From positions 4,357,501 through 4,421,500 of the forward strand of contig NZ_AP019308.1 in NCBI RefSeq assembly GCF_003945345.1: a DNA stretch of 64,000 bases, read 5' to 3'. This DNA comes from Paenibacillus baekrokdamisoli (GTDB lineage: Bacteria > Bacillota > Bacilli > Paenibacillales > Paenibacillaceae). The notes below the pieces were generated by a model that was not told the DNA's origin, made no database searches, and worked only from the letters and a program-made list of their open reading frames with translations. Position 1 is the first letter of the stretch; every line of letters starts with the position of its first letter. This document shows, one piece after another, positions 35,611 through 44,948 of the stretch. The translations under genes and the position numbers were made by a program.

Positions 35611-37091
35611 TTAAAGAAAAGCAGTGGGAGGAGCAAATCTGTAACTGATTTGCGGTATCCCATCTGCTGTGACTTCAATTCTTTCTACCAATCTATGAAG
35701 CATATCGGAAGTAAGCTCTTTTAGTTTCATGAACCTTTGTAGTTCTTCCTTCATCCGAGTAATCATAACGTCCAGTCCTTTGGTCTGTGCCACGGTAGAT
35801 AGAGTACACTTCTTCATTTGAAGTTGTTCGATGTTACTTTTAATCTCTGCTGTAACATCTTTGTATTCAGCCTCAGTAATCTTATCCGATGCTAAGAGTC
35901 TGATTAAACCCTTTCGTTCATCGTTTAACTTCTGAAGTTGTTTCTCTACCACTTCCAATTGCTTGGTTAGCTGTTTCCTTGCAGTAGACGCTTTTGCTTC
36001 AACTCGCCCCAACACATCCTTCTGATTTAAGGCTTCTGTCCATGTACGGATATCTTCAAGGATGATGGACTTCAGAGCCTCTTCCTTGATTGTGTGCTGA
36101 CTACATGCATGCTTTCCATGTTTCTGATGAGTACCACACACGTAACCTTTGCGGTTGTTCAGATATCAAAGGCTTTGACCGCAATCAGCGCAGTAAGCAA
36201 CATTAGTAAACAGATGCTTTTTGTATTTAGGTCGTTTCTTCTTACGACTTTCCATGTGCCTCTGTACAGCTTCAAAGTCTTCATGGGAGACAACAGGAGC
36301 GTGGGTATTTGGAATAATTACTTGAGCATCTTTAGCAACCTCAGTACGCACCTTGTTCGTTACACTAAGCGTTGTTTCCCTGCAAAGAACGAGGTCACCA
36401 GTATAATGAGGGTTAGTCAGGATTTTCTTGATAGTTGTGCCCTGCCAGTAAAGCCCTGCATTTACTTTACAGCGACTTGAGCAGGTGTAGGAAAGCCTTC
36501 TTTGATTAAGGTTCTAACGATTGAATCAAAGCCTTTCCCCTCCAAGTAAAGCCGATACACCCGTCTTACTACCTCAGGCGTTCCATCATTTCTGATGTAT
36601 AGTTTCCCTTCCCCCACAGTGTAACCGTAAGGAGGAATAGAACCCTTAAACTTACCTTTTTGAGCCTGAGTGCGTATCACTGCTTTAATCCGTTCACTGG
36701 TTCTCTGAGACTCTTGTTCGTACATTCATGCGTAAAGTCCGAACATACTACGATTGCCTTCGATTGTGTTAACGGCATTATCAAGGGTTATTATGTGAGT
36801 ATCGCTTCTTTCAGCCATATCTTTTATCTCATAAGATAGTTTGCCATTACGAGCCAAACGAGATAATTCCTTAGCTAAAATCACATCAAACTTCCGCTGT
36901 TTTGCGTCCTCTATGAGTCTTTGCAAATTCGGACGTTTATCAGTAGTCCCACTTTCAACATCTTGATAGATTCCGTGTAACTCCCACCCTTTTTCCTCAA
37001 TAAAATTAAAGAAGAGGGGTTGTTGATTATCAAGGCTTTTCTTTTGTTCCTCTTTATCTGTAGAAACACGAATAAATACTGCACGTCTCAT
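35611..37091 (-). pseudogene. Large serine recombinase, broken by two nonsense codons and a frameshift
   Basis: All parts of a large serine integrase are present in order on the minus strand. Catalytic domain from 37091: AVFIRVSTDKEEQ has the nucleophile Ser. Recombinase domain: YGYTVGEGKLYI. Zinc ribbon: AYCADCGQ and CGTHQKHGKHAC. Coiled coil follows. Two in-frame TGA codons (36726-36728 and 36166-36168) stand where relatives have Trp, so both look like TGG to TGA changes. A one-base loss near 36470 shifts the frame after TPAQVA. The enzyme cannot be made whole, so the island is fixed. The intact coiled-coil end lies next to the core at 35572. Confidence 0.88.
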
Positions 37092-37255
37092 GATAAAATC
37101 TCTCCTTTATCACAAGATGCATCGGTGTCAGCATCTTCATTATACTCGTTCTCGTTGAGTTCTTCTAATACCCTTTCAATTTCAGAATCAATCAACGGCA
37201 GAAACAAATCTAAGAAGGACTTACCTTCTTCTGCAAAGATTCTAATTGCTGTCAT
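37088..37255 (-). CDS. Small acidic protein coupled to the serine recombinase
   Basis: A 55-residue frame beginning MTAIRIFAEEGKSFLDLF and ending DASCDKGEILS, too short for most gene finders. It has AGGAGGGG just before the ATG at 37255, and its TGA overlaps the recombinase ATG (ATGA), so the two were translated together. It is strongly acidic in the second half (ELNENEYNEDADTDA). Small genes in this place are common ahead of such recombinases, but no function is known to me; it might modulate integration. The reading frame is intact although the recombinase is not. Confidence 0.6.
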   Translation of the reverse strand: MTAIRIFAEEGKSFLDLFLPLIDSEIERVLEELNENEYNEDADTDASCDKGEILS

Positions 37256-37270
37256 GTAGCCCCTCCTAGA

Positions 37271-38135
37271 TTAGTTTATAGCCGAATAGCTAATTTCATG
37301 TGGACTTAGTATAGTAGCCTGAGGGCTCTTTTCAAGTAATTTCATACGATTACTGAATGTTCCCTTATTGTATAGTTGTTTCATGGTAGCGTACCCAAAT
37401 GCTTTACCCAGTGAAGTAAAACCAATTATCGTTTCCGCTACTTGTACAGACTTCACTGATTCAAGCCATTCAATTGTTAATTCTTGAGTTCCACTAAATA
37501 CAAGGTGCGGACTGATTTTTCGAGTTATATAGACAAAGAACTCTTTAGTAAGCAAATCTTTTGCCCGCTTGTCCATCGAGTACTCTCTCATTTCGTGTTC
37601 GGAGGGGGAAACCTCCATTCTCAAGATACCTTTCGCCTGCTCAATTACACTCGATGGAGCGTCTTTTCTTCGCCACTCTTTCTCCTTGTCGTAAAACATG
37701 ATTCTACTGCTGTTGTTCTGCCAAATTACCGTTTCTGTTTGGTAGTTGAAAAAGATAGTCTGTAACCTTATTTCCAACATTAAAGTTCCAACAGACATCA
37801 ATCCTCTTCACTTTCCATTCGCTACGGTCAATATCAACTTTTAATACATTGCGTAACTGATGAGAAAGCAATGTGTAGAAAAATTCGACATCCCTTGTTG
37901 TTAGAAGGACTATATTTTCACTGAAAATGAATTTGGGAATAGATAATTCCACTTCTAGAACAAAGGTAGTCGTGCTATATTTTACAAATGGACTCCGATT
38001 ACATACGAATGTATAGACATCTGTAATCAATCTGGTATTTTTATCAAGATATGTTGTTACCTTTGCATCTAGTGTTTCAAGAACAACAGACTCTACCACG
38101 ATGTTCTCAGCTTTCAATCGAACTGTATCAAACAC
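37271..38135 (-). pseudogene. Phage/plasmid rolling-circle replication protein (gene II/X-like), frameshifted
   Basis: Two overlapping minus-strand frames together make one protein. The N-terminal part (from GTG 38135, MFDTVRLKAENIVVES) contains KVKRIDVCWNFNVGNK, the first conserved block of gene II/X-type Rep proteins. The C-terminal part continues NYQTETVIWQNNSSRIMFYD and KGILRMEVSPSEHEM, the second block. The switch lies in a run of five A (37749-37753; T5 on the coding strand): removing one base joins ...TDYLF to NYQTETV. Such Rep proteins nick DNA and start rolling-circle replication. Next to a serine recombinase it suggests a satellite-like integrated element. Confidence 0.7.
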
Positions 38136-38656
38136 AAAAAATCTCTCCCTGTAAAATCAAAATTTTGTTAGTAAGGTGTTACAGGAACTCGAATTGGTGT
38201 GCACAGCCAATTAGTCCTTACACTAAGAATGGTCGGGGTATCCTAACGCTTAGTTGCGATACACTTCATAACCTTCTCACCGTATCTATCGTGGCGACTA
38301 TGCATTGTGTTGCGATTAGTGCATTTTTATTTGATTTTCACAAAAACGTGAGAAAGCGAAGGTAGGCTAATAACACCTTTTAATGATGGTAACTAACCAT
38401 TTTACAGTTCTCCCTAGTGCGTCTCTTAAAAGAAATAGGTTATGAATTTAAAGCATTATTGTACGCACAACATATTTGCAAATAAATCGTAGGGGTATTA
38501 CAACAGTAAAACGGATGAGAGATGAAAGTATTCGTTTAAGCGCCACCCACCCCCTTCTACACAAAAAAGCCTCAGAGCATTGTCTCTGAGGCAATCTTTT
38601 ATATCCCGTCTCCTAACTATATATCTCCGACTTTCACATTATAAACAGCATCCATG
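38136..38656. other. Non-coding stretch upstream of the Rep-like gene
   Basis: About 520 bp without a gene. A small hairpin AATTGG-TGTGCACAG-CCAATT lies at 38192-38212, and GTTGCGAT/TTGCGATT-type repeats occur near 38255 and 38310. This could be the nick site/origin for the Rep protein, but no known origin sequence is recognisable. A terminator is at 38569-38600. Confidence 0.3.
38569..38600. terminator. Terminator at the end of the nuclease gene group
   Basis: GCCTCAGAG-CATTGT-CTCTGAGGC is a perfect 9-bp stem with AAAAAA before and TCTTTT after it, so it may work both ways. It ends the leftward group starting at 44521. Confidence 0.88.
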
Positions 38657-39844
38657 CTAATCAAGACTATAATTGAAATCGGCCTTTGCTTTTATTCCAA
38701 AGTGACTTCCAAGAACGTGTACAGTTCCGATAAAATCAACTTTATATTTGTTAGTGTATCTATTATCCCTTATATCTTGGTAGTTCAATGTAATATAAAT
38801 GGAAGGAATCAACAATGGCCGTTGAAGTTTCTTTTTATCATAATACTCTTTCATATGTGTAAAATCCTTATCAGAAAGCATAATGAAATTATTTATATTG
38901 TAAATACTAGATATAATTATTCCATTTGTCTTACTATTTATCGGTAAGGATATTCCCTCTTCATTTTCAATATAAGCAATTTGCTCGCTTTGTACAAATT
39001 TATCTCCACTGTATTCAATTTGCTCTACTGGATTCATAAATATCCACAATAAATTTCTATCCGTTACAAAGGCATCTTCCTTCAAAATTTCAATAATTAT
39101 TTCAACATTTTTAGCATACCCCATGCCAGTGTTTACTATAGCAATATTAAATAACTGAGATAAGGAAGGAAAATGACTATAATTTTTAATATCATCTTTT
39201 TTATTAACTTCCGAATACTTTTCAGGGTAAAATAACAAAGATTCCTCACTATCAAAAGTTATCAATAAATGTGGTTTTATACGTTCATTTTTTTCTTCTG
39301 AAAGAGACTTTTGTAATTCTTCACTTATTATCTTTTTAACCTCAGAGGGGAATTTATCAATCTTTAGATTCATTTCATTATTAACCCCAAGAATTGCCCT
39401 TGTCGTATCATAAATCCTTTCTGTTTTCCAATAAATATTGTTATTTTGTAATAATCTGCGAATTTCAATATCTTGTTGAAGATTATTTTGTAAAGTAACG
39501 GTGAAATACCTAATAAAATCAGTCTGAATCGAAGACGTAATGCCATACCCCTTCAAGTCTATTTCTACGAAAGTTAGCTCTTCCTCAAATAAATTACTTG
39601 AAACAAGTTCAAGTAGTGTATTATTTTCCACTATTAACGTTATTGTCTCTTCAGACATCTCATCATTTTTTATAAACTGACTAATGCACAAATCAATTGT
39701 TTTTTCAAAAGCAATTCTGATTCTAGTTTCAATGCTTTCTTTTTGCAATTGGTCTAAACTTTTGATTACATTTTTTTTAAATATGTAATTTGTTATAAAA
39801 CCTGAGGCTGAACTAGCCAATTTACCAATCGTTAAGAGTTCCAC
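38657..39844 (-). CDS. Unrecognised protein of the defence-like island
   Basis: About 395 residues; I prefer the GTG at 39844 (MELLTIGKL), 9 nt after GGAG, though the GTG at 39850 is possible. I do not recognise the family. Visible features: N-terminal SASGFITNYIFKKNVIKSLD, a helical and basic stretch that may touch membrane or a partner; long Glu/Leu-rich helices up to about residue 190; and a beta-rich C-terminal half ending FGIKAKADFNYSLD. No catalytic motif is visible. The N-terminal helices resemble those that precede effector or sensor parts in some bacterial defence proteins, which is only an impression. It is the last gene of a leftward group with two nuclease-like genes. Confidence 0.55.
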   Translation of the reverse strand: MELLTIGKLASSASGFITNYIFKKNVIKSLDQLQKESIETRIRIAFEKTIDLCISQFIKNDEMSEETITLIVENNTLLELVSSNLFEEELTFVEIDLKGYGITSSIQTDFIRYFTVTLQNNLQQDIEIRRLLQNNNIYWKTERIYDTTRAILGVNNEMNLKIDKFPSEVKKIISEELQKSLSEEKNERIKPHLLITFDSEESLLFYPEKYSEVNKKDDIKNYSHFPSLSQLFNIAIVNTGMGYAKNVEIIIEILKEDAFVTDRNLLWIFMNPVEQIEYSGDKFVQSEQIAYIENEEGISLPINSKTNGIIISSIYNINNFIMLSDKDFTHMKEYYDKKKLQRPLLIPSIYITLNYQDIRDNRYTNKYKVDFIGTVHVLGSHFGIKAKADFNYSLD

Positions 39845-39953
39845 AGTCACAGACTCCTATATCATTATAATTTTTCTTTGCACCTTTAATAAAAAAGCAT
39901 ACAATAACACATGTCTAATATATCAACCTTTCATATTAGTAAAAAAAATAATA

Positions 39954-41564
39954 TCAAGCTAACTCGTTTTTTATTATCTTTCTTAAATCATTTATAAAAT
40001 GTCGATCTCTCACTACAGAGGAAGTAGATATTAACTCCCACCATAGGGAGTTTTCATAACAGAACGATTCATTTGATTCCTCTTGGCGATTTCCGACTCT
40101 CCAGTTTTCCCCGATTGTCAGCTTATCTTTAAACCTAACAACAGAGGCATAAATTGCATCACCATCTATTACATACTGTCCCAAAGTGTTATTCACCTCC
40201 ACATTACATGGATAAGCAGCGACAGCTTGAATATCATTTACCACATCTTCATACAATTGTTTCAATTCATAGAGTGCTGATAGGTCAATCACTATTGTTG
40301 CTACGTATGACTCCCGTCTTCTTGGCAAATCAATAAAATCATGGGCATATCCTAACAAAGTTTTGATTTCTTCTTCTTCGTTGGAATAAGGGCTAGCTAA
40401 CCCCGCTTCTGATAATTCATATCTATTACAAATCCATACTGAAACTTTTCTAATAAGCAGAGTATACGCATCTATCCGATTAAACGCTTTTAGAAGTAAG
40501 GAGGAAGAAACTATTGAAACTGCATATTTATCGGAAATTGGAGAGAAAAATCCGGAATTGTTGTTTATTAAGGTTTCTAGTATGTCTGCTGTTTCCTCAG
40601 CTACTGATACCTCTTGTCGTTTAATTTGAAGTAAACCAAGAAGACCTAAAACCTCCATTAGTTGCGAACATATTACCGGATAAGCTATGAAGGATAAAAC
40701 TCCCCGAGTATGTTGATAGAAAACTGACTCGTCCTCTCTATAAGATTGTCTGATTGGCTCGATAAATTTAAGTGCATTAACCATAAAATGGTCCTCTGCC
40801 AGTCTTAAACAATCTTCTGACCACTTTGGTAAAGACCCGATATCATGCAACGCATGTACCATTGCTCGTACTGGAAAAAGACTGACGTATGTTGCCATAG
40901 CTAACCTATTTGTATTTATTAACTCGTGAGTGAATAGTGTAGACTCTAAAATTACTCCGAGGAAGGAACGTTTATCCTTAGATAAACATTTATCTATCCA
41001 TCTTCGGGAATATTGCTCTAATTCCTTGAAATTCGATTCGTTTTTCTTTAGCTTGGACAACAATTGTAATAAATCCGGTGTTTCTTCAATCAGCCCTAAA
41101 GGACTAATTCCACCAGTAAGCATCATCTCTATTAAAGTGTCGATATCCCATACTTTAAAACCTATTTTCCCTTCAGATTTACATCTATCATTGTATTGTT
41201 GCGCAGAAACGGTAGCCCCACCAACGAGTCTACCCGTTGTAATAAGAATAATTTCTCTTTCTAACTCTTCATCAAATGAAGGATGAGAGAGAGGGTTAAT
41301 TCTTGCCTCTTCAATTTGCCATCGAATTTGACCCCAGTCAGCAAGTCCAATGTTTCCACCTTTTGATTGAAATACATATTGAACTGTCTTTTCACCTTCT
41401 ATTTTTTTTGCTATAAAATCCTTTCCGAACTCGTACGCACCGTGAGTGAAATGAATGTCATGGAATCCGTTCTTCAACAAGATGCAAAGAAGGGGGATGT
41501 CAAATTGCCTTTCGTTCAATGTTTCAATATAACTTACGAGTGCGTTTCTTAGCAAAGAAATCAT
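39954..41564 (-). CDS. Restriction endonuclease-like protein with N-terminal PD-(D/E)xK-type domain
   Basis: A 536-residue protein. The first 160 residues look like an Mrr/REase-type nuclease: ERQFDIPLLCILLKNGFHDI gives the leading helices, then GAYEFGKDFIAKK (the Asp) and TVQYVFQSKGG (Q-x-K in place of E-x-K), followed by LADWGQIRWQIEEA. The remaining 370 residues are mostly helical, with no motif I recognise. It starts inside the end of the upstream gene (41524-42133), so the two were expressed together. A nuclease fused to a sensing or oligomerising domain would fit a defence gene; the target is unknown. Intact. Confidence 0.65.
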   Translation of the reverse strand: MISLLRNALVSYIETLNERQFDIPLLCILLKNGFHDIHFTHGAYEFGKDFIAKKIEGEKTVQYVFQSKGGNIGLADWGQIRWQIEEARINPLSHPSFDEELEREIILITTGRLVGGATVSAQQYNDRCKSEGKIGFKVWDIDTLIEMMLTGGISPLGLIEETPDLLQLLSKLKKNESNFKELEQYSRRWIDKCLSKDKRSFLGVILESTLFTHELINTNRLAMATYVSLFPVRAMVHALHDIGSLPKWSEDCLRLAEDHFMVNALKFIEPIRQSYREDESVFYQHTRGVLSFIAYPVICSQLMEVLGLLGLLQIKRQEVSVAEETADILETLINNNSGFFSPISDKYAVSIVSSSLLLKAFNRIDAYTLLIRKVSVWICNRYELSEAGLASPYSNEEEEIKTLLGYAHDFIDLPRRRESYVATIVIDLSALYELKQLYEDVVNDIQAVAAYPCNVEVNNTLGQYVIDGDAIYASVVRFKDKLTIGENWRVGNRQEESNESFCYENSLWWELISTSSVVRDRHFINDLRKIIKNELA

Positions 41565-42133
41565 CCCTCTTCCGTGAAATTATCTCTTCCATTTGTTTTT
41601 GTTGGTGTTCGCTCGGTGGATTATCTTCAAGAACCTTTCGCATGGGGATGTATGAACACCGTAGGCATGTTCGGACTACCATCATCATTAAAAGTAATCT
41701 CTATTTTCTCCAACAATTCTAAGAACAAGTCGAATGAGAAGGGTTGACCTCTACCATCTACCACCTGACCGCTTACATCACATACTTCCCCTAAAAATTG
41801 AAAAATTTGAGGAACGAGCGATTCAATTCCGGAGTCAGATGCTTCATCAATACTTTTTATCAAAGCCTCAACATTAGTCCTCGTAATCACATCAAACGGT
41901 ATATTAAACTTCATTTCAATTTTTGCAGGTTCTTTGTCTAAAATGACTTCATCAGCACTAGTCCGCATACGAGCAGGCCCTTCATGACTAATTGTCCCTA
42001 TTCCGGACAATAATTCATTCTTTAACGACATGAATGACCTAGTGGTATCTTGGAAGTAATTTATAAAAGCATCTTCATATTCAGGAAGTGCGGTAATAAT
42101 CTTTGCTTCGTGTTTTAAATTTGGTTTATCCAT
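41524..42133 (-). pseudogene. Unrecognised small protein, frameshifted near its end
   Basis: The gene starts at ATG 42133 (MDKPNLKHEAKI) and runs to FNDDGSPNMPTVFIHPHAKGS, stop. Shifting by one base in the run of four C (GGGG at 41644-41647 on the plus strand) gives a far more natural end: IHPMRKVLEDNPPSEHQQK, then QMEEIISRKRDDFFAKKRTR and a stop at 41524, a helical Lys/Arg-rich tail overlapping the next gene. So the intact protein would be about 203 residues. Function unknown. It might also be a sequencing error or a programmed shift. Confidence 0.55.
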
Positions 42134-42329
42134 AACTTCACCATCCAATTTAAATTAATACCATTATACATTTTCTTCCTACAAGAAAAATAGCCCCTCA
42201 TAGAGGAGCTAAACACAGATGAATCTTATAATCAGTAGTGAATAGCACATATGTGTTGAGTAAAGTGCTATACGATCTGCCCATAATTAACAAGCATCAC
42301 TTAATGAACTTTTGAGATGATATCTTTAT

Positions 42330-44521
42330 TTATTGACCATGACATCTTTTGAATTTCTTACCACTACCGCAAGGGCAGGTTTCATTTCTACCAACTTTTT
42401 TCCTAAATAGCTCCCTTTAGATTTACTTAAAGCAGCAAAGTCGAATGGGTTTCCATTCAATACAAAATCCTGAAACGCTAGATGAGGGTCAGCCTCATTG
42501 ATAATTTGGTTTTGTCGTGGAACTTCAGTCAACTTATTAATTAATCCCTCAATTGTTATTGGGCATTTTAAATATTTTATAAAGTCTTCTATATTAGGTT
42601 CACTATTCCATAGTTTCTGCTGACTAATCACATTTCGTGACCCTGCTTCCACTTTAATCTCTTCCACTTTTGGGTCTAAGAAGAACTTAAGAAATGACGA
42701 AACATCTGTAATGTAAGCACCTGATTCTATTCTTCCGGTAAAATCAAAAATATTAGTACAAACTATTTTTATTATATCGTCCGCAACAATTGGTGTTTTA
42801 GGTAAAGGAATATTCATATTCTCCAAAACTTTGTCCCATTGCTTGATTAGTATGTCAGCTCTTCGATTAACTTGGGTGACCCCATAAAAAATATCATCTT
42901 CTCTTTGCTTAATCTCTTTTGAAGAAAAGGGATGATTCAAACATTTTAATTCGATTAATACAACCTTATTCTTAAAAGTAGCTATCAAATCGTACTCCAC
43001 GTCTCTACCATCGTATGCCTCAAACTTAACTTTAGAGGTGTTGACAGAAACATGCGACGCTAGACTTAAGACTTCTTTTATTTCTTTTTCGAGTTCAGTA
43101 CCCTTAGCCGAAATATTAATATCCCAGTGCGATAGATGTCTTCCAACAATCCGGTTCATGTTCATTTGTATGACTAAATGGGTCGTAAAGACAACTCGCT
43201 CATCCCCAATGTATATCAAAGGTTGTGAGAAAATATCTAACAGCGGCTTTGGTCTAAACACGAACAATTCAATTATCTTCTTAGCCTTTTCTTCGTCCAA
43301 ACCTGATAATTCAGCAAAATGGGATTCTAACTCCTTTAATTCAAATATTGGAGTTAAATATGTAAAGTCATCATCTGCAAAATGAGAATGTGAGTTTGTT
43401 CGATATACAAAAGCTAAAGACATTAAGTACTTAAAACCTTCGAATAATTCACTCAATCTAATATTTTTATCTTGTCCAATCATTATATGATCAACGAGTG
43501 AGCCCAAATCTTCGTTTAATTGTCGCTTCGATACATCCAGAGCACCTTCAACCACCTGCTCTCCAAGTTGGAAAACTTCCCTCTCTAAATTGAAAATAGA
43601 TGAAGGCGATGATAAGGAGAAATTAGATTTTTGCTCAATTTCTTTGATAGTATGCGACATTTTCTCGAAGTCATTTCTCTTCGCAAAATTAATATAATCC
43701 CTATACTTATATCTTTGGACAGCAACTCTTTCCTTTTTATAGTCATCAGCATTTGGTGCACTGTAATAATGAGCATAAACTTTTTTATCAATCTCATGTC
43801 GTGTAAAATTCCATCCCCTAAACTTAACCTTAGACCACAGTTCATCTAGATAGCCTCTGTGTAAGGCTAAATACATTATTTCTTGAAGACTCGGTATACC
43901 ATAAGGGGAAATATCCTGATAGGCCTTAATTTCTTGATTATCGATTTTCCCACTAGCCTTGAAGTGGAGTAGCCTTATCAAGGTATCCATAATCTCTAAA
44001 TTGGTTTCCATAACATCAGCAACAGAAACCTGTTTTTCAGTCTCAGGTAATTCATGCTCCATACCTGTTACATAACCTTGACTGCTAATTTTACTACTCA
44101 TTTTCTTATTAGCATAAAAAGATTGGCTTTCAATAAATGTACAAAGCATTTGAATTTGTTTAGTAAAGGGATAGTTCAAAAAATCGTTTTTAAATAATCT
44201 TTCTTCATTACTTTTTGCCGCCCTGTGAATGTCATTTATAGTGCTTACAATTTTAATAAAAGTGTTTTTGAAATCTGTAGAAAATTCCCCATCTCCATTT
44301 TCAAAGCATCTCTGTACTAATCTGCAAGCCTTAAAGAAAAACTCCAATTCTTCTTTTCTGAACTTCCTACTTAAGGGGTCGGTTAAACATCCACTAAGCA
44401 TAAAGTTCCTATAAAACTTTTTACCATCGAAAATAAAAAGACCGATAATCTGTTTTGCGCACGATTCCAAATCTTGATCGCTAATGTATTTTTTTAAACC
44501 TTCATAAGTGAATTCGCTCAT
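42330..44521 (-). pseudogene. Nuclease-like protein whose SEC-C motif is cut off by a frameshift
   Basis: About 730 residues from ATG 44521 (AAAGGAC ahead). Residues about 510-560 have a PD-(D/E)xK-like site: DVEYDLIATFKNKVVLIELKC (Asp, then E-x-K). The open frame ends ...VVVRNSKDVMVNK, but one base away the same DNA encodes VGRNETCPCGSGKKFKRCHG, a perfect SEC-C zinc motif, with a stop at 42330. The break lies in a T6 run (42396-42401). SEC-C motifs commonly end such proteins, so the shift is a recent loss or a sequencing error. The family and target are unknown; a phage-defence nuclease is plausible. Confidence 0.7.
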
Positions 44522-44610
44522 TACGTTATAGTCCTTTCAAGTTATCTCTGAAAAAATGTTTTTGAAACCATTTTTCTAATGATAACTTATTTTCTTAAGT
44601 AGTTAAATAA

Positions 44611-44637
44611 AAACCCTTCCACATTTTGGGAAGGGTT
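44611..44637. terminator. Bidirectional hairpin at the right edge of the island
   Basis: AACCCTTCC-ACATTTT-GGGAAGGGTT forms a strong stem with A-rich sequence before and TTGATC after. Confidence 0.75.
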
Positions 44638-44659
44638 TGATCACCGATGCACCTTGTAT

Positions 44660-44948
44660 TCAATCGTTTCTTATTAGTAGTGAACAACACTCCACATGCA
44701 CCGTATGCGGGAACATAGGTTAGTTGGCTGACATTTGTTGAAGTAGACTAAAGCCTTGATTTATAAGGGTTTTCTATACTATAGTCTGGATCCGTTGGGT
44801 TGTCGTTTGATCGCTAATGACAGCTTTCGTCCCCACTTCGTCCCCAACTTACCCAAATCAACTCTATGGATAGAGTAGCACGATGTATTGTCGAATTGTA
44901 GTAATCAAAAGGGAAGAGGCATCTCATGAGATTCCTCTTTCCCTAACG
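44660..44948 (-). other. rlmD-like recombination core, copy 5, with integrase-tail remnant
   Basis: The minus strand reads PMFPHTVHVECCSLLIRND and a stop, core CATGTGGAGT (complement of 44689-44698). The sequence before the core equals copy 3; the tail equals copy 2 in type. Further right (44780-44850) the minus strand reads GDEVGTKAVISDQTTTQRI, the same kind of integrase-tail remnant as beside copy 3. No intact gene lies between 44522 and 44948. Confidence 0.5.

Noticed and set aside
35611..37091. TGA read as Trp (changed genetic code)
   Set aside because: All other genes use TGG for Trp and TGA as a stop; the same gene also has a frameshift, so it is simply decayed.
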